A stretch of DNA of 64,000 bases, from positions 1-64,000 of the forward strand of contig QXCR01000123.1 of NCBI GenBank assembly GCA_004380135.1, written 5' to 3'. A program made the translations under genes and the position numbers. Of the stretch, positions 19,689 to 30,501 are shown piece after piece. The notes below the pieces were generated by a model, which searched no databases, had not been told where the DNA came from, and worked only from the letters and a program-made list of their open reading frames with translations. Positions within the stretch are counted from its first letter, which is position 1. The number at the start of each line of letters is the position of its first letter. The stretch comes from Stemphylium vesicarium. Its lineage: Eukaryota; Ascomycota; Dothideomycetes; Pleosporales; Pleosporaceae.

Positions 19689-22394
19689 TCACTGAGCTTG
19701 AGGCCCTTGCCCTACACCACGTTTCCTTGCTAGCCCAATAGCGTGTAAACATCTCCCAACAGCTTCAAGATCACCCAGCAGAGTGACGTGTCCACGATCA
19801 CTAGATACAACACCGCCCTTGACGACGCTGTATCCGGTGGGCACCATGGCTGCGCGAGCCAACACCACGCCGTCCCCACTCGCGAATGCGAGCTCATCGT
19901 ATACATCGGCGCGCTTGATCGCCTCTTTGCTTTCCACCTTTGCGCCAAACACCGTAGGTGTAGACTTTCCGTATATGACGGCGATGGGCGGGTATGAGTT
20001 CGATTCGGTATGTTCGGGCTGATAGTCAAGCTCTTGCTTGAAGGCTTTGACTTCTGCGAGCGTGCGTGTGAGGTATTCGACGGCTTTATCGTATGGGATC
20101 GTAACGTCGGTCGCGGGGTTGGGTTCTTTCGAGGTTTCGGCGCCGTGCTCGTGTCCCATTTGTGGGCCCATGCCTGCTTGCTCGGCGCTTCCTTCGGTGA
20201 CATTGTTTGCGGCGTTGCGTGCCAGTTCGGACGGATCTTTAGCGGAGCTGTTCTTGCGGGGAGGGAAGGTCGGTAACGCGTGCGAGACGGCATTCATCAG
20301 CCCGCTGACGCTGAAGGCGCTGTCTTTAGGAGAGTCGGGACGGGGCAAGGGCGCTGCTATGCAAGGTGAAAGACGATGTTCTTTCCACGTGTTGACGTCG
20401 AAGAAGTCCACAGGGTATTCTTCTTTGGTTTGTTTGTTGAAGAAGCACTTTCCGTCGAGAGGAAGTAGGGCGAAGGATGTGCGAATGCTGAAGTTTACTT
20501 GGGCGGTTAGGACGCGGGAGGATAGTAGGACGTCGTCACCGTTACGGAAGGGTCCGAGGATATTCACACATCGCTGCGGTACTCCAGCATACAATACCCC
20601 AGCAACGAGTTCTGGGCGTTGGTTGATGACATGGCGAACAATAAGACCACCTAGCGAGTGTGCAATGACTGTAGCGCCCCGCTTCTCTGGAGGCACCCCC
20701 GGCTGGTTGCACGGTAATGATTCAAGGAATCGTATCATCTGCCGACTGAGGAAATGTGGGGAAAGTCTCCAGTCGTAGCCATAGTTGTGTACTCTGAGCT
20801 TTCCTTCTCTGGCGTTGTCGCATGCCTTTAGTCGCTTGAATAGACGCTTTGCGATATCGACCGGGCCAATATGGGTGAGCATTCCACTGGGTATGATTGT
20901 TTCGTGCATACGCTCATCCGCGTCTGGGTCCAGAGGTACCTCCAGGTCTACTTTGCGTAGGTTAAGTCCGACCTTGATGGGTACCCATAATTGACGATGG
21001 GGAGGTTCCGCAGAGCGCAGGATTGAGCCGCGATAACCTCCTAGCACGACCAAATCTCCTTCCAGCTCCTGCAATGCTTGGGTGAAATGAGGGTGCGTCT
21101 CAGCATCAGCTTCTCCGCTACGAGGATGTTGTCGCTTTGCCCTTAATGAGTCGCGGCGCAATGCCGTCCCGGGAATGCTGGCGCGGAAACTCACTCGATG
21201 CGAAGGGCCGTCTTCTACGTCGCGTGCCTTGGGTGCTGTACTGGAGTTGCGGCTTCTAAATAGATCGGTGCTGGAACCCAGGTTAAAATTGGGAAGCGAA
21301 GGGCTGGGAAGCTTGAAGTTGGAGTCTTGCCAGCTGTCTCGGATGGCCTTCAGCCTACTGTTGACCTGCTCCTGCACGCTCTCAAAGCGCGAGTCATCGC
21401 CCAAGGAGGACGCAAAGGACCTTGAGCGGTATACGAGCAGCGAGCCCTCGGAGTTGGACCGACGCAGTCTAGCGGCCGGCCGTTCGCTTTGCCTTTGGGA
21501 TGGCGGTTGAGAGAGCGTGGAAGTACTGCTGTCGCTAAACTCTCGCTGTGGGATGGGAGCGGTGTTGGGCTGCTGTGAAACATCAGGGCGGTTTCTTGAC
21601 ACGCTCCTAGAGTCTACAGGTGTGGATTGGTGTATGCCGTCATGCTGAGGTATGCTTCGAGTTCGCGAGGAGATAGGCAGTGTATCTCGTCTCCGTCGGT
21701 CGATGTGTTTCGGCCCCGTATCAAGTGATAAGGCTGAAAGGCTCGGCAGCGAAAAGTGTAGGTCTTTGTAGGACTTGGTGATAGAAGTGGGTAGGTTGAA
21801 GGGCATGTATTTGCGCATCGTCTCGCTCATGGAGCCGCCCGAAGAAGCTCGCCGTCGGCCGTTTTGCAGATGCTGTCGTAGGGCGGCACGATGGTCGCCT
21901 GGCTTTTCCTTCTGGAATGTCTTTGGGCCTGCTCGCCATGGTGAAGGCAGGCGCGTCTGCGGGTGGGACTTTCGTTCGCGGTCATCATTGCTCGCCGTTT
22001 GCGTGGGTTTCGGTCTCACGTCTGGTTTTTGCGTGTCTTTGGGTGCGTCAATACGGGGAATTGACGCGCCTGTAGGTGGTGCCGCTGGCCTGCGTTCTGG
22101 GGAAGCTTCGGTAGCTTCTTGCCAGCCGTCGAAGAAGGCGCCATCTTCGGTCGCGTCTAGGGCGGCAGCTTTTTCGGCAGCCGGCGTTTTGGGAGAGGTC
22201 AGACGAGTCTGCTGTTGCCCTATGCTGACTCCTATCGCTGATTGCGCAGTCTCCAGCTCCAGGGCGCGCTCTTCTGCCGTCTCGTCTTCGGAGGGAGTGA
22301 GGTCATCGTCGACGATGGAGGCGAATTGGATCTCGGCGAGGGCATTTTGGCGGCGAGTATGGTTACTTGGCGTGGTTGTAGGTGATTCTGCCAT
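19689..22394 (-). CDS. LCAT/lipase-type alpha/beta-hydrolase with long low-complexity N-terminus
   Basis: Single exon, 901 aa. Probable lipid acyl-hydrolase or acyltransferase; the lipid substrate is unknown. The first ~400 residues are Ser/Arg/Pro-rich and probably disordered. The hydrolase domain (about 440-895) includes the LCAT-type motif NYGYDWRLSP, the nucleophile elbow AHSLGG with Ser580, a downstream Asp841 in ASGDGVV and His869 in DRGHVTLLGD, which together form a plausible complete triad. No signal peptide and no clear membrane span, so an intracellular or peripheral location is likely. An insertion of about 150 residues between the Ser and the Asp is larger than in compact lipases. 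The ATG at 22394 is followed directly by the acidic N-terminus. Well supported as a gene; precise activity is inference. Confidence 0.85.
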   Translation of the reverse strand: MAESPTTTPSNHTRRQNALAEIQFASIVDDDLTPSEDETAEERALELETAQSAIGVSIGQQQTRLTSPKTPAAEKAAALDATEDGAFFDGWQEATEASPERRPAAPPTGASIPRIDAPKDTQKPDVRPKPTQTASNDDRERKSHPQTRLPSPWRAGPKTFQKEKPGDHRAALRQHLQNGRRRASSGGSMSETMRKYMPFNLPTSITKSYKDLHFSLPSLSALSLDTGPKHIDRRRRDTLPISSRTRSIPQHDGIHQSTPVDSRSVSRNRPDVSQQPNTAPIPQREFSDSSTSTLSQPPSQRQSERPAARLRRSNSEGSLLVYRSRSFASSLGDDSRFESVQEQVNSRLKAIRDSWQDSNFKLPSPSLPNFNLGSSTDLFRSRNSSTAPKARDVEDGPSHRVSFRASIPGTALRRDSLRAKRQHPRSGEADAETHPHFTQALQELEGDLVVLGGYRGSILRSAEPPHRQLWVPIKVGLNLRKVDLEVPLDPDADERMHETIIPSGMLTHIGPVDIAKRLFKRLKACDNAREGKLRVHNYGYDWRLSPHFLSRQMIRFLESLPCNQPGVPPEKRGATVIAHSLGGLIVRHVINQRPELVAGVLYAGVPQRCVNILGPFRNGDDVLLSSRVLTAQVNFSIRTSFALLPLDGKCFFNKQTKEEYPVDFFDVNTWKEHRLSPCIAAPLPRPDSPKDSAFSVSGLMNAVSHALPTFPPRKNSSAKDPSELARNAANNVTEGSAEQAGMGPQMGHEHGAETSKEPNPATDVTIPYDKAVEYLTRTLAEVKAFKQELDYQPEHTESNSYPPIAVIYGKSTPTVFGAKVESKEAIKRADVYDELAFASGDGVVLARAAMVPTGYSVVKGGVVSSDRGHVTLLGDLEAVGRCLHAIGLARKRGVGQGPQAQ

Positions 22395-23756
22395 AATAGC
22401 TAGGGGGTAGGTATTGGCATGGGCTACGAAAGAGGCCGTAAAGTTGACTTGTCATGTTTGCGGTGCCCATCCCGCCGTGTGGCAGTGTCAGCTTTCCGCC
22501 CACTGCCGAACGCAGCGAAAGCCATGGGTCTCCATCCTGGCGAGCCGGCCTATCTTTGATTTTCTGATATCTTTCGACGGACGAAATCGACGGTCGCAAA
22601 TGGCTCTCGTCTGGCAACGATGTAATGACGGCAAGCGCAATGCGTTTTAATCGACAGGGTCAAACGTCACATCAGAAGTGTGTCATGCCCAGGGCCGTAG
22701 ATCCCGTGCGCCCAGCCACGAGCCACCGACGCCACGCCTGTGCCTTAGTCAGCCCATGCTTCGCTAAAATCTTCTCCACCTACCGCAACAGTCGTCGAGT
22801 TTCTCCGGACTGGCCCACAACATCTCCACGATGCGGAAAATCCCTCAGCCGGAACTTATTGACGCAGGGCTCCAGATACGACTGCAAACTTCCAGCACTG
22901 GCGACGTGCGCTGGCCGGCTTATCAAAAGATAATTGCTCTTTGGTACTCGATGCGAGAGAACCCGTTAGGCGCTTCCGCACACTAACCGACTGGGCGAAA
23001 TGCTTGAACGTCGCTGATCTCGAACGTTACACTTCCCCGGCATTCACATGAAAGTTGCCAGCCAAGCTAATCCTTCCCCTCTTGTCTGCCCCGGACTCTT
23101 CTCCTCCAGTCCTATCCTACAACGAATTTGCTACCACAACATTAATTCGCGCACAAATCCAATTTTTTTTCTTTGAATCTGTGGAGATGCAGTCGTCAAA
23201 CATTCCCTTCGTAGCATCTCAGTTCCGATATCATTTTGCGGCTCCGGGCCTTTCCGTTGTTGTACATAAGCTAGCCTCGGGTGTAATGCAACTCAGGAAC
23301 AAGTCAGCCGATCGTCATCCGACATCCATTCAAACACGCCAGCTAATGGCGCTTTTCGTCCCTTATCACCAATCTGGTAAACGATTTCATCATGCGGGGC
23401 ACTTCGGGGCTGAACATCGTCATCAACACCAATACATGTTCGCATCAGACCGAGTAGTCGCCGTACGACCGACGACAAGCGAAACACTGACCGCTGCACG
23501 TCATGCAATAGCAGGCATTACATGATAATTATCCGCCGACTAGATGCAACAGTAGGGGGTTGTATGCTTTAGTATCCATACTAAGTGAAGGTTGTGCTCT
23601 AGGTTTACAACGCACGGATTAAGGTTGAAGTTCGACGCCGAATTCGAAGATATCTAAATAAGACTGGCCACCACCAGCTTTTGCTCATCATCTTCAGCAA
23701 GGCTTCTTCCAATCTTACATCTCATCTTCAAACTCTACAACATATCTACATTCGCC
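22395..23756. other. Intergenic, about 1.4 kb, between divergent genes
   Basis: Shared upstream region of the lipase-type gene (minus) and the 276-aa gene (plus). The 100 bp before 23757 is pyrimidine-rich, like a fungal 5' leader. Open stretches around 23055-23525 do not start with ATG and show no domain. Confidence 0.45.
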
Positions 23757-24587
23757 ATGTCTTCTCTTGTCGTTCTCCCCGCGCCGCTACCCTCAACCAG
23801 CATCACCTTGGGTCAACTCATCACCGATCCTCTTGCAAACACATCAGCATCCCTCAAGCCATCAAGGGTGCCCAACTTTAAGCAAGCAGCAACTCAATCA
23901 AAATACCAAGACACCATCACGCACGATGACCACGGCCGCTTCACCTCGACAGGCTCTCTCTCAAACCTTACCGGACAAGCGTCCGACTCCCCCTCAAACC
24001 TCCTCACCCTAACCGCGGAGCAAATGTCGCACACAACCCTCGACCGGCCAACCACCATCTTCAACCAGCTGCGACGCGACAGCACAACACGGGCCTTCCT
24101 GCGCAAAATGACGCAACAAGGCACGCCCGTCTACTTCGTCACCGGCCTCCAAACGGTGCGCAAACCCATGTTCAAACGCGCCGTCGTCGACCAAGGGTCC
24201 ACTGCTAGTGCCGAGGCTACTTCGGATTCCCCACATTTCCGCTTGCCCGTGAGGCGGGTAGACTCGGCCGATGATATGGCTTCTACGACCAAGGACCCAC
24301 AGCAAGAAGAAGTCGTTCTTGCGGTTGAGCTGCTTAAGCTCAGGTGTCGTGTTGGTGCGACGAATGAGCCGCATGCAATCTCTGATGTTGATTACTCGTG
24401 GAGTTACCACGGGCTCGATGATGACGACGATGATGAGCTGGAGCAGCTTTCTATTGGCTTGGGTAAGGCGGTCGAAACTGCTGAGCTGAGGGCCATGGCT
24501 GGTATGATGGTGGACGATGGTACTGCTGAGGAAAGTTGGGGTAGGAGTGAGGATGAGTCCGATGACGGTGGCATCGGAGGCTTTTAA
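23757..24587 (+). CDS. Uncharacterised 276-aa protein of an ascomycete family
   Basis: Single exon in good context (GCCATGTCT). The N-terminal half has SITLGQLITDPL (about residues 15-26) and SKYQDTITHDDHGRF; the middle has PVYFVTGLQTV, a hydrophobic strand; then a conserved-looking VVLAVELLKLRCRVG; and the C-terminus is strongly acidic (DDDDDDELEQLSIGLGK). This order of motifs looks like a protein family I believe recurs in filamentous ascomycetes, but I cannot name it and no function is established to my knowledge. No signal peptide or membrane helix. A membrane-active or cell-death-related role would be speculation. Confidence 0.75.
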   Translation: MSSLVVLPAPLPSTSITLGQLITDPLANTSASLKPSRVPNFKQAATQSKYQDTITHDDHGRFTSTGSLSNLTGQASDSPSNLLTLTAEQMSHTTLDRPTTIFNQLRRDSTTRAFLRKMTQQGTPVYFVTGLQTVRKPMFKRAVVDQGSTASAEATSDSPHFRLPVRRVDSADDMASTTKDPQQEEVVLAVELLKLRCRVGATNEPHAISDVDYSWSYHGLDDDDDDELEQLSIGLGKAVETAELRAMAGMMVDDGTAEESWGRSEDESDDGGIGGF

Positions 24588-25519
24588 GGTGCATCACTAA
24601 AGATACCTTTGGACTGTTTCCCTCCCTTTTCTTTTCTTCTCTACTTTTTCTTTCGGTTTTTGAGTTCTTGCGAGACGACAGCGCAGGTAGTACAAGGAAC
24701 AAGCAAGGATGTCGTTGGACGGAACAAAAAGTGTTGGAAAAGCTTACAGCGAATCGCATAGCTATGGCATGGTATACGGCGTTTGGGATTTGAGTTTCTT
24801 TAACTCTCATAGACAATCTCATCAGTTGAACATCTTCATACAAATCCCATCTTGCGAAACCTCGTTCATGTGGAAAAAAAGCCAGGCGAACTATGTGGAG
24901 CTTCACACTTTCATCACACACATCTAGGTGTCACGTAGTTATACAAACCGCCATCTTTCCCACAATTTACTCACGAACTTGGTGACGGAACTTGGACTAC
25001 CATGCTTTCTAGCGCAGCCAGGCAAGATTCTTACCTTGCTCCACCTTCTCACGGTGAACGGCTTTCGTTGTAGTCCCACAAACGCCATCCGCACACTGCA
25101 GTCACCGTGCCGGCGACGACTAGTTTCCTATCTCTTTTCCGAAACTCAGGAGGCGAGTATGTTATGTCAAAGTGACGCAGAGCGGCCACAAGGGCGTCCA
25201 CTATCCGCAAGTATCCAAAAGCTTTTTGGACACCATCTTATCGCTAGAAAGACCTGTCTTCTTTGCTCAAAATGTCTCTCAGTATATCCGTCTCCTCTTA
25301 TGCGCTTGACTGGTATGAAAACCGCAGTTCGGGTATAGATCAAAAGGCGAAGGTGAGTGAATTGGCATTGCGTTTCGAAGCATCCGGCGGTGGGCGGCTC
25401 CAAAGTCAGTTTAGGAAGGGGGCGAGGCAGGGCTTGAGTGCTGGGCACGACGAAAGGTGGGGATAGGCAGAATTACTGCCAGGAAAATAGGTCTCATAAA
25501 GAGCTGTGGAGACCTTGCG
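24588..25519. other. Intergenic, about 0.9 kb
   Basis: 3' region of the 276-aa gene (T/C-rich at 24612-24662). A short exon-like stretch begins with ATG at 25273 and ends at a GTGAGT donor near 25353, but I found no convincing partner exon. Confidence 0.35.
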
Positions 25520-25888
25520 CTATCGCATGAGCTTTGTGCCTGTCAGGATAGTACCAGCTGAGGTTGTTGAGGCCGCATGCGCAGGGTTATTCTCACGTAC
25601 GCGCTTCAACACTCTGGGGTATCCAGGGGCTTGAGTAGTCGGTCTGAACGGATCTCGGCGCGAAGCGGGGCTGTTTTCATCGTTATTATTATTTTCGAGC
25701 CAGACCTTGGATTCACGGTAGCTCACGTAAAATTGTTGTTCGTAGAGCCCTGGGGAGTGATTGCCATGACGCGTTATCGCGAGCTGAGCCCCAGATGCTG
25801 TTGTTCGATATGCCCTGCTCGACTTCGTTGAATATTCCATAATACCAGAGATAATTCGCGGCGGTTTGGGCAGCTTAGTATACGGCAT
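25520..25888 (-). CDS. Possible small protein, 122 aa, no recognised domain
   Basis: An ATG-initiated open frame (MPYTKLPKPPRI and on) of hydrophilic, Asn/Ser/Arg-rich sequence with no signal peptide or known motif. No intron is needed. It lies beside a gene-poor stretch, so it may be a chance frame or a fragment of a decayed gene. Confidence 0.25.
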   Translation of the reverse strand: MPYTKLPKPPRIISGIMEYSTKSSRAYRTTASGAQLAITRHGNHSPGLYEQQFYVSYRESKVWLENNNNDENSPASRRDPFRPTTQAPGYPRVLKRVRENNPAHAASTTSAGTILTGTKLMR

Positions 25889-28800
25889 GGCTGCATACCC
25901 AGTTGTTGTAGGATAGCAATTCTCGTGTAATCAAAAAGATTTCAGTGACTCTGGTTGAAATTTAGGAACCCGAGGTGGCTTGGACTGCTAGAGTAGGCGT
26001 GGTTGGGTGATGATTATATCGTTCAGTTGCTGTAGCAGAGCAGACTCACCGAGCCACCGCTATGAATTCATGAAAAATATATCTTAGCTTAGAAGCTAAG
26101 GTCATGAAGTAATTGTGTCGGGGCCAAGCCGTGAAGTCGCTTGATACACTCTGCACTGGAGGGTGCACCTAATTTCCCAAATGGTGAACATTTCAGGGGC
26201 ATATGATGATACGTCTGAAATGCGTTCAGTGGCGACGCGCTCTATCTTTTCTTGCCGCGGTTGGAACGCTGGTACACGAAATTCTTCTGCCTGCCATGCA
26301 TTGACTGAACAAGCACTGGTTTAGCGTTTGTTGAGGTAAAGCCATACCTGATCAAGATACTGCTGCTTTATCTGTCTGGCTGCCGATGACTGCCATTCCA
26401 TGAGAAGGGAATCGCGTTGGTTTGACAAATCGTAGCAGTCTTAGTAGTTGCGGGGATGCAGTGGGTGTGAAGGGCTGCGAGATCGAACGGTTGCTTCCTG
26501 TGATCACATACTGGTCACATACCGAGGCTTCGAACATGCCACTTTGCTGCTTCGCCGATTAAATTGGCGTGCCCTGTGCAGCTCGCGCTTCCACTGCGAC
26601 GCATGAACCACGAGTCGTAGGACACATTTCGTCGGAGACATCACAGATGGTAGGCAAAAATGTAAATCGAAACCGTCATGCAAGCCAGCACTCGACTGAA
26701 AATAGACTGTGAAGCATAAGAAGCCAAGATCGTTCGACGTTGGTTCTGCTGGGCGCTGCCGCCCCTTGTCGCATTCTCCCGGGGGAAGCGAGCAAGGCCG
26801 TACCATGTACAGAGTGAAGCTCCAGTATTGTCGCAATGTAGAAAGGATCAGTTGAAGATACTAATTCATCTGGCCATTGCCATTGTATGGGCAATTTTGG
26901 AAGGCGACCGGAAGCCCTCCAGTAAGCCGCCAGGCTACGGAACTCCGGTTCGGTTCAAAGTAAACGGTTGCTGGCGGAGCTCCGTACATGGCGCAAGCAA
27001 TCTTCGCACCAAAGTCACTGATGTAAGCTATTCGCTGGAATGTTTGCTGTGTGAAGCGTAGGGGACGCTCGCGCGGAAGGCTGCAATTCTGCCGGCGGGA
27101 TCAGCCTCCATGTCGAAAAGACACGCCACCTGGGCACCTCCTCTGGACTAGCGTGCTTGGCACTTCACTCCATGGTACCTACCCCTCGACAACCGCTAAT
27201 CTCTCGAGACGTCACCTCGGCATTTTCCACCACCATCTTCAATCGCGTCGCCAATCGCTCAATCTGCTTCATCTGGATCATAGAAACCATCGACTTTCAG
27301 ACAGAGATCGATTCCGTCCTACTCAGGCCTTCTGCAGCGAAGCGAAATTTTGAGCTCAGTATTCGTTACGAGAGCGGCTCCTTCAAGCGCGCATATGCAA
27401 CCACGAGTATCACGTCACAGTATCCAACATTCTGATTGGCTGATTGAACGATGATGCGCAGAGGAATCTTGAGAATGTTGTTCTGCCGGGGTTGCCCCGA
27501 AGCGCCCTTCATTTGTGCAACCGAACTCCGTAAAAATGCGGGGGTTCGTCAGGCTCACTACCTTTGACGCCGTTTCTGACTCGTACCTGCGCCATAGGGG
27601 CAAGATAGACTATCTCCTCCACCGCCTGGCGAATTGTCTTTGCTTCTCAACCAAACCTTCAATTCGGTGGATGACAGCGGTCGGTCACGTGCTCGCTCGC
27701 ATTCAACGGCCGCGCAGGGGACGTAGACACGCTAAGCTATACCGAAGTCTCTTGGTACTTCTTGCCTTAGATATCTCAGTGCCAAGAGCTCATGCTTTGG
27801 TACCGAAGTGATGATGGCCAACGAAGCCGTCTCGTACTTGTCACACGCCAGGTACATCTAGTCACGTCACTTCGCTACCAAACTAAATCATGCTCTGTAT
27901 CACCACATGGTATATGCCTTTCAAGTCGTCTGGTTCACGATTGGCCAGTCCGACAGCACTAGTTGTCCACGGCCGACGGTATCGACACCACTGACATTTC
28001 CAAATAGATTGAGCATCATCCAGGGAGGATCTCAGCATGCGTACAGCATCATGAGTTCGCGTGAAAGAAGGCTATGAGATTGGCGCCATCAGAAAAACAT
28101 GGTCTTCAGCATAAACGTGCCGCCGGGGTTTGGAGCCCAGTAATTCCCGTTAGTGCCTACGGGTCTACCACGGACGGTACCGTCTCCACTTTGCAAGCAA
28201 GTTAGAAGCTCTCCGTTTGAGTAACTTACGCCCCGCCATAAGCACATCCAAACTATTTGAGTTTAGACACATAACGTGGTTGCTCCTGCGTGTTGCACTT
28301 CGATCAAGATTGCCAATAGTAGAGACGTCGCGCCTCGCGTGGTGCGATTCGGAAGCCGCGTTTGAAATCCGCGAACACAACTCTCTGCGCATGGCGATTC
28401 ATGTATGAGCTTCCGAAGATCAGCCCACCCATGATCGCTCAGCGAACTGTCCCAGCCCGAAAGCCAAAAACCTATGCCGCAGCCTCTGCAAGTACCAATC
28501 GGGGGCCTGCCTCGCTTCTCTGCTGTGTGGCATGGGCCTCTTTCGCGGCTGTCCAGAAACCTCGCTTGACATTGCGATCTCGGGAATAGCGCCTCAATGC
28601 GAAAAGTAGGAGATGCCCGCTTGTCACTTGCCAGTACCATGAGTCTACCGCCTTTACGTCATCAGTGTATTGGTGCGTTAGCAACATTCTCGCGGCGGCT
28701 AATAGCCTTGCTTGTTCAGTGCAAGAACCGTGGCCGACGAAGCAGTGCGAGCAAGCAATCTTAGACTAACGGCAATCTCCCAGGAAGGTTTTGTCCTGCA

Positions 28801-30501
28801 ATGAAGCGTAGAGATGCGATCATGCCTTCGAGTAATTTGGGCACTGTTGATCTCAGGTGCACTTTTGCGCGAGCTTACGACACGTCGATCGTTTGGAATG
28901 ATCTCTGCTCCGATCAGGGATCCCCCAAAGTTGTGCCACCATGCAGCTCGTATCGCATCTCCCACCTTGATCACTCATGTACGATCGCCTTTAGTGGACC
29001 TATCCATGGCGACAACATCAGGGGGAAGAGATAGGCACATTATTGTTCAACGCCATTCAGGTGTCCCAAACTACAATTTAGTCGAGACTACAATTAGAGG
29101 CAAGTTTAGTCTCAAAAGCCTGTCTCTCGACATATACCTCTCGCCACCTGGTTGAGCTCTCATTGGTCGGTTTGGAGCACTTGAGGTTCCGCGGTAATCT
29201 TTCTGGCTAGACGGCCCCCAAATTTCCGGACAATTTGAAGAACCTGGGACTTCCGTGAAAACGACCTTCATTGAAGAAGATTAGTGTACTTCACGTCTGC
29301 GTGCACAACTATAGTACCTGGGTGGCCTTACTGCATTCAACACTTTTGGTATCATCGAGCATCTCGCTCAGCGTGAGTTATCAGCAGATTCCATTGTGTC
29401 TGGAGTCGTAAATAGTACCTTTGGCTTTAGTGTAGACCTCTGAAACGAGTTGACCGCAATATCAAAGGGCTTGGGTCGAGCACGGCCTGCAGTACAGGCC
29501 CTCCACTACGGCGCTTAAGCGACAGTAGGTCCCTGCGCCGACAACCAGTAAATGGCTGCCAGAACCCAACACGTCTATCTTGGTCGCATGCTTGCATCAT
29601 TTGCATTCTTTCGATGCTAACAACGGTTAGCTGTTTACAAGACTTACTGACTATGTCCCGCGCTTAAGAGCTTTTGCCACACTTCAAGGCACAGTCTTGC
29701 TAAGCTTAATGTCGGCCCCACGCAAAAAAAGAAAAACGGTTGAGTAAATGCCACAAGGTGGACGTGTTACACTTTTTCACACATTGAGACCCTGATCAGA
29801 TGGATCGCCGCAAGCCACAGTAGAAATGGCCCCCTGCTACCTGCTGAACGAGTCAAATTGACCCCAGACATTCCCCGTTAACGTCAATGTAATCAGTTGA
29901 TAAGACTGAAGTATTGATGTGAAGGACAGGATACCGAGACGACGAAAACGCACGAAGCTCTGATGTGTAGCTTATGACAAGGGTACCTACCACGTCACCA
30001 GAAGGCCCACGTGTAACAAAGCCCAATCCGCCCAGGGACTGCGTCTTTCAATTGCGCCGCACATAGACATATCACCCATGTCAGTCTGGGCCGCTCGTTG
30101 TTTGCTAGTAGTTAGGGCTGTGCCTTCAGGCGAGGCGGCATGCTAGAATGGTGCGGGCCAAGGCCCCTTACCATCCTCCTGGGACAGTGGTCGTATTGAC
30201 CGATCACTAGCATTCTTTCGAATGCGGGATCATGGCTTCCTCCACGGAGCTCGAGGCGTAGTCGTGATCTCGCTATTGCATCTGATCTATATTATATAGC
30301 CATGTGCCTGGTGGTGTAACGATCGGACTCAGACCTCAGACTTTCAAGGGACATCACCAAAACTTGAGATTGCTCTCACTGAAGCATAACCCATCTCAGA
30401 CTCATTCGATATCCACCTACACAGTCACACATGTACGTTTGCACAGTATTTACTATCTTAGGTGTTGATGTTGACCGGAAACTAGTTTCAATCCAGAAAA
30501 C
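25889..30501. other. Gene-poor stretch of about 4.6 kb
   Basis: No open frame here has a recognisable domain, and I found no plausible set of splice sites linking the short frames. Base composition looks near neutral rather than AT-rich, so it is not an obvious RIP-degraded transposon block. The last few hundred bases are the promoter and leader of the zinc-finger gene. Confidence 0.4.
30288..30299 (+). promoter_or_regulatory. TATA-like element upstream of the C2H2 factor
   Basis: TATATTATATAG lies about 200 bp before the ATG at 30502, a plausible distance if the leader is long, as is common for fungal regulators. Not confirmed by any transcript data. Confidence 0.35.

Noticed and set aside
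21775..22410. Plus-strand frame opposite the lipase N-terminus
   Set aside because: Antisense to a low-complexity coding region, Arg/Ser/Cys-rich, no domain or promoter.
23055..23525. Plus-strand frame of 156 codons
   Set aside because: No ATG start at its 5' end, no domain, and composition like the surrounding noncoding DNA.
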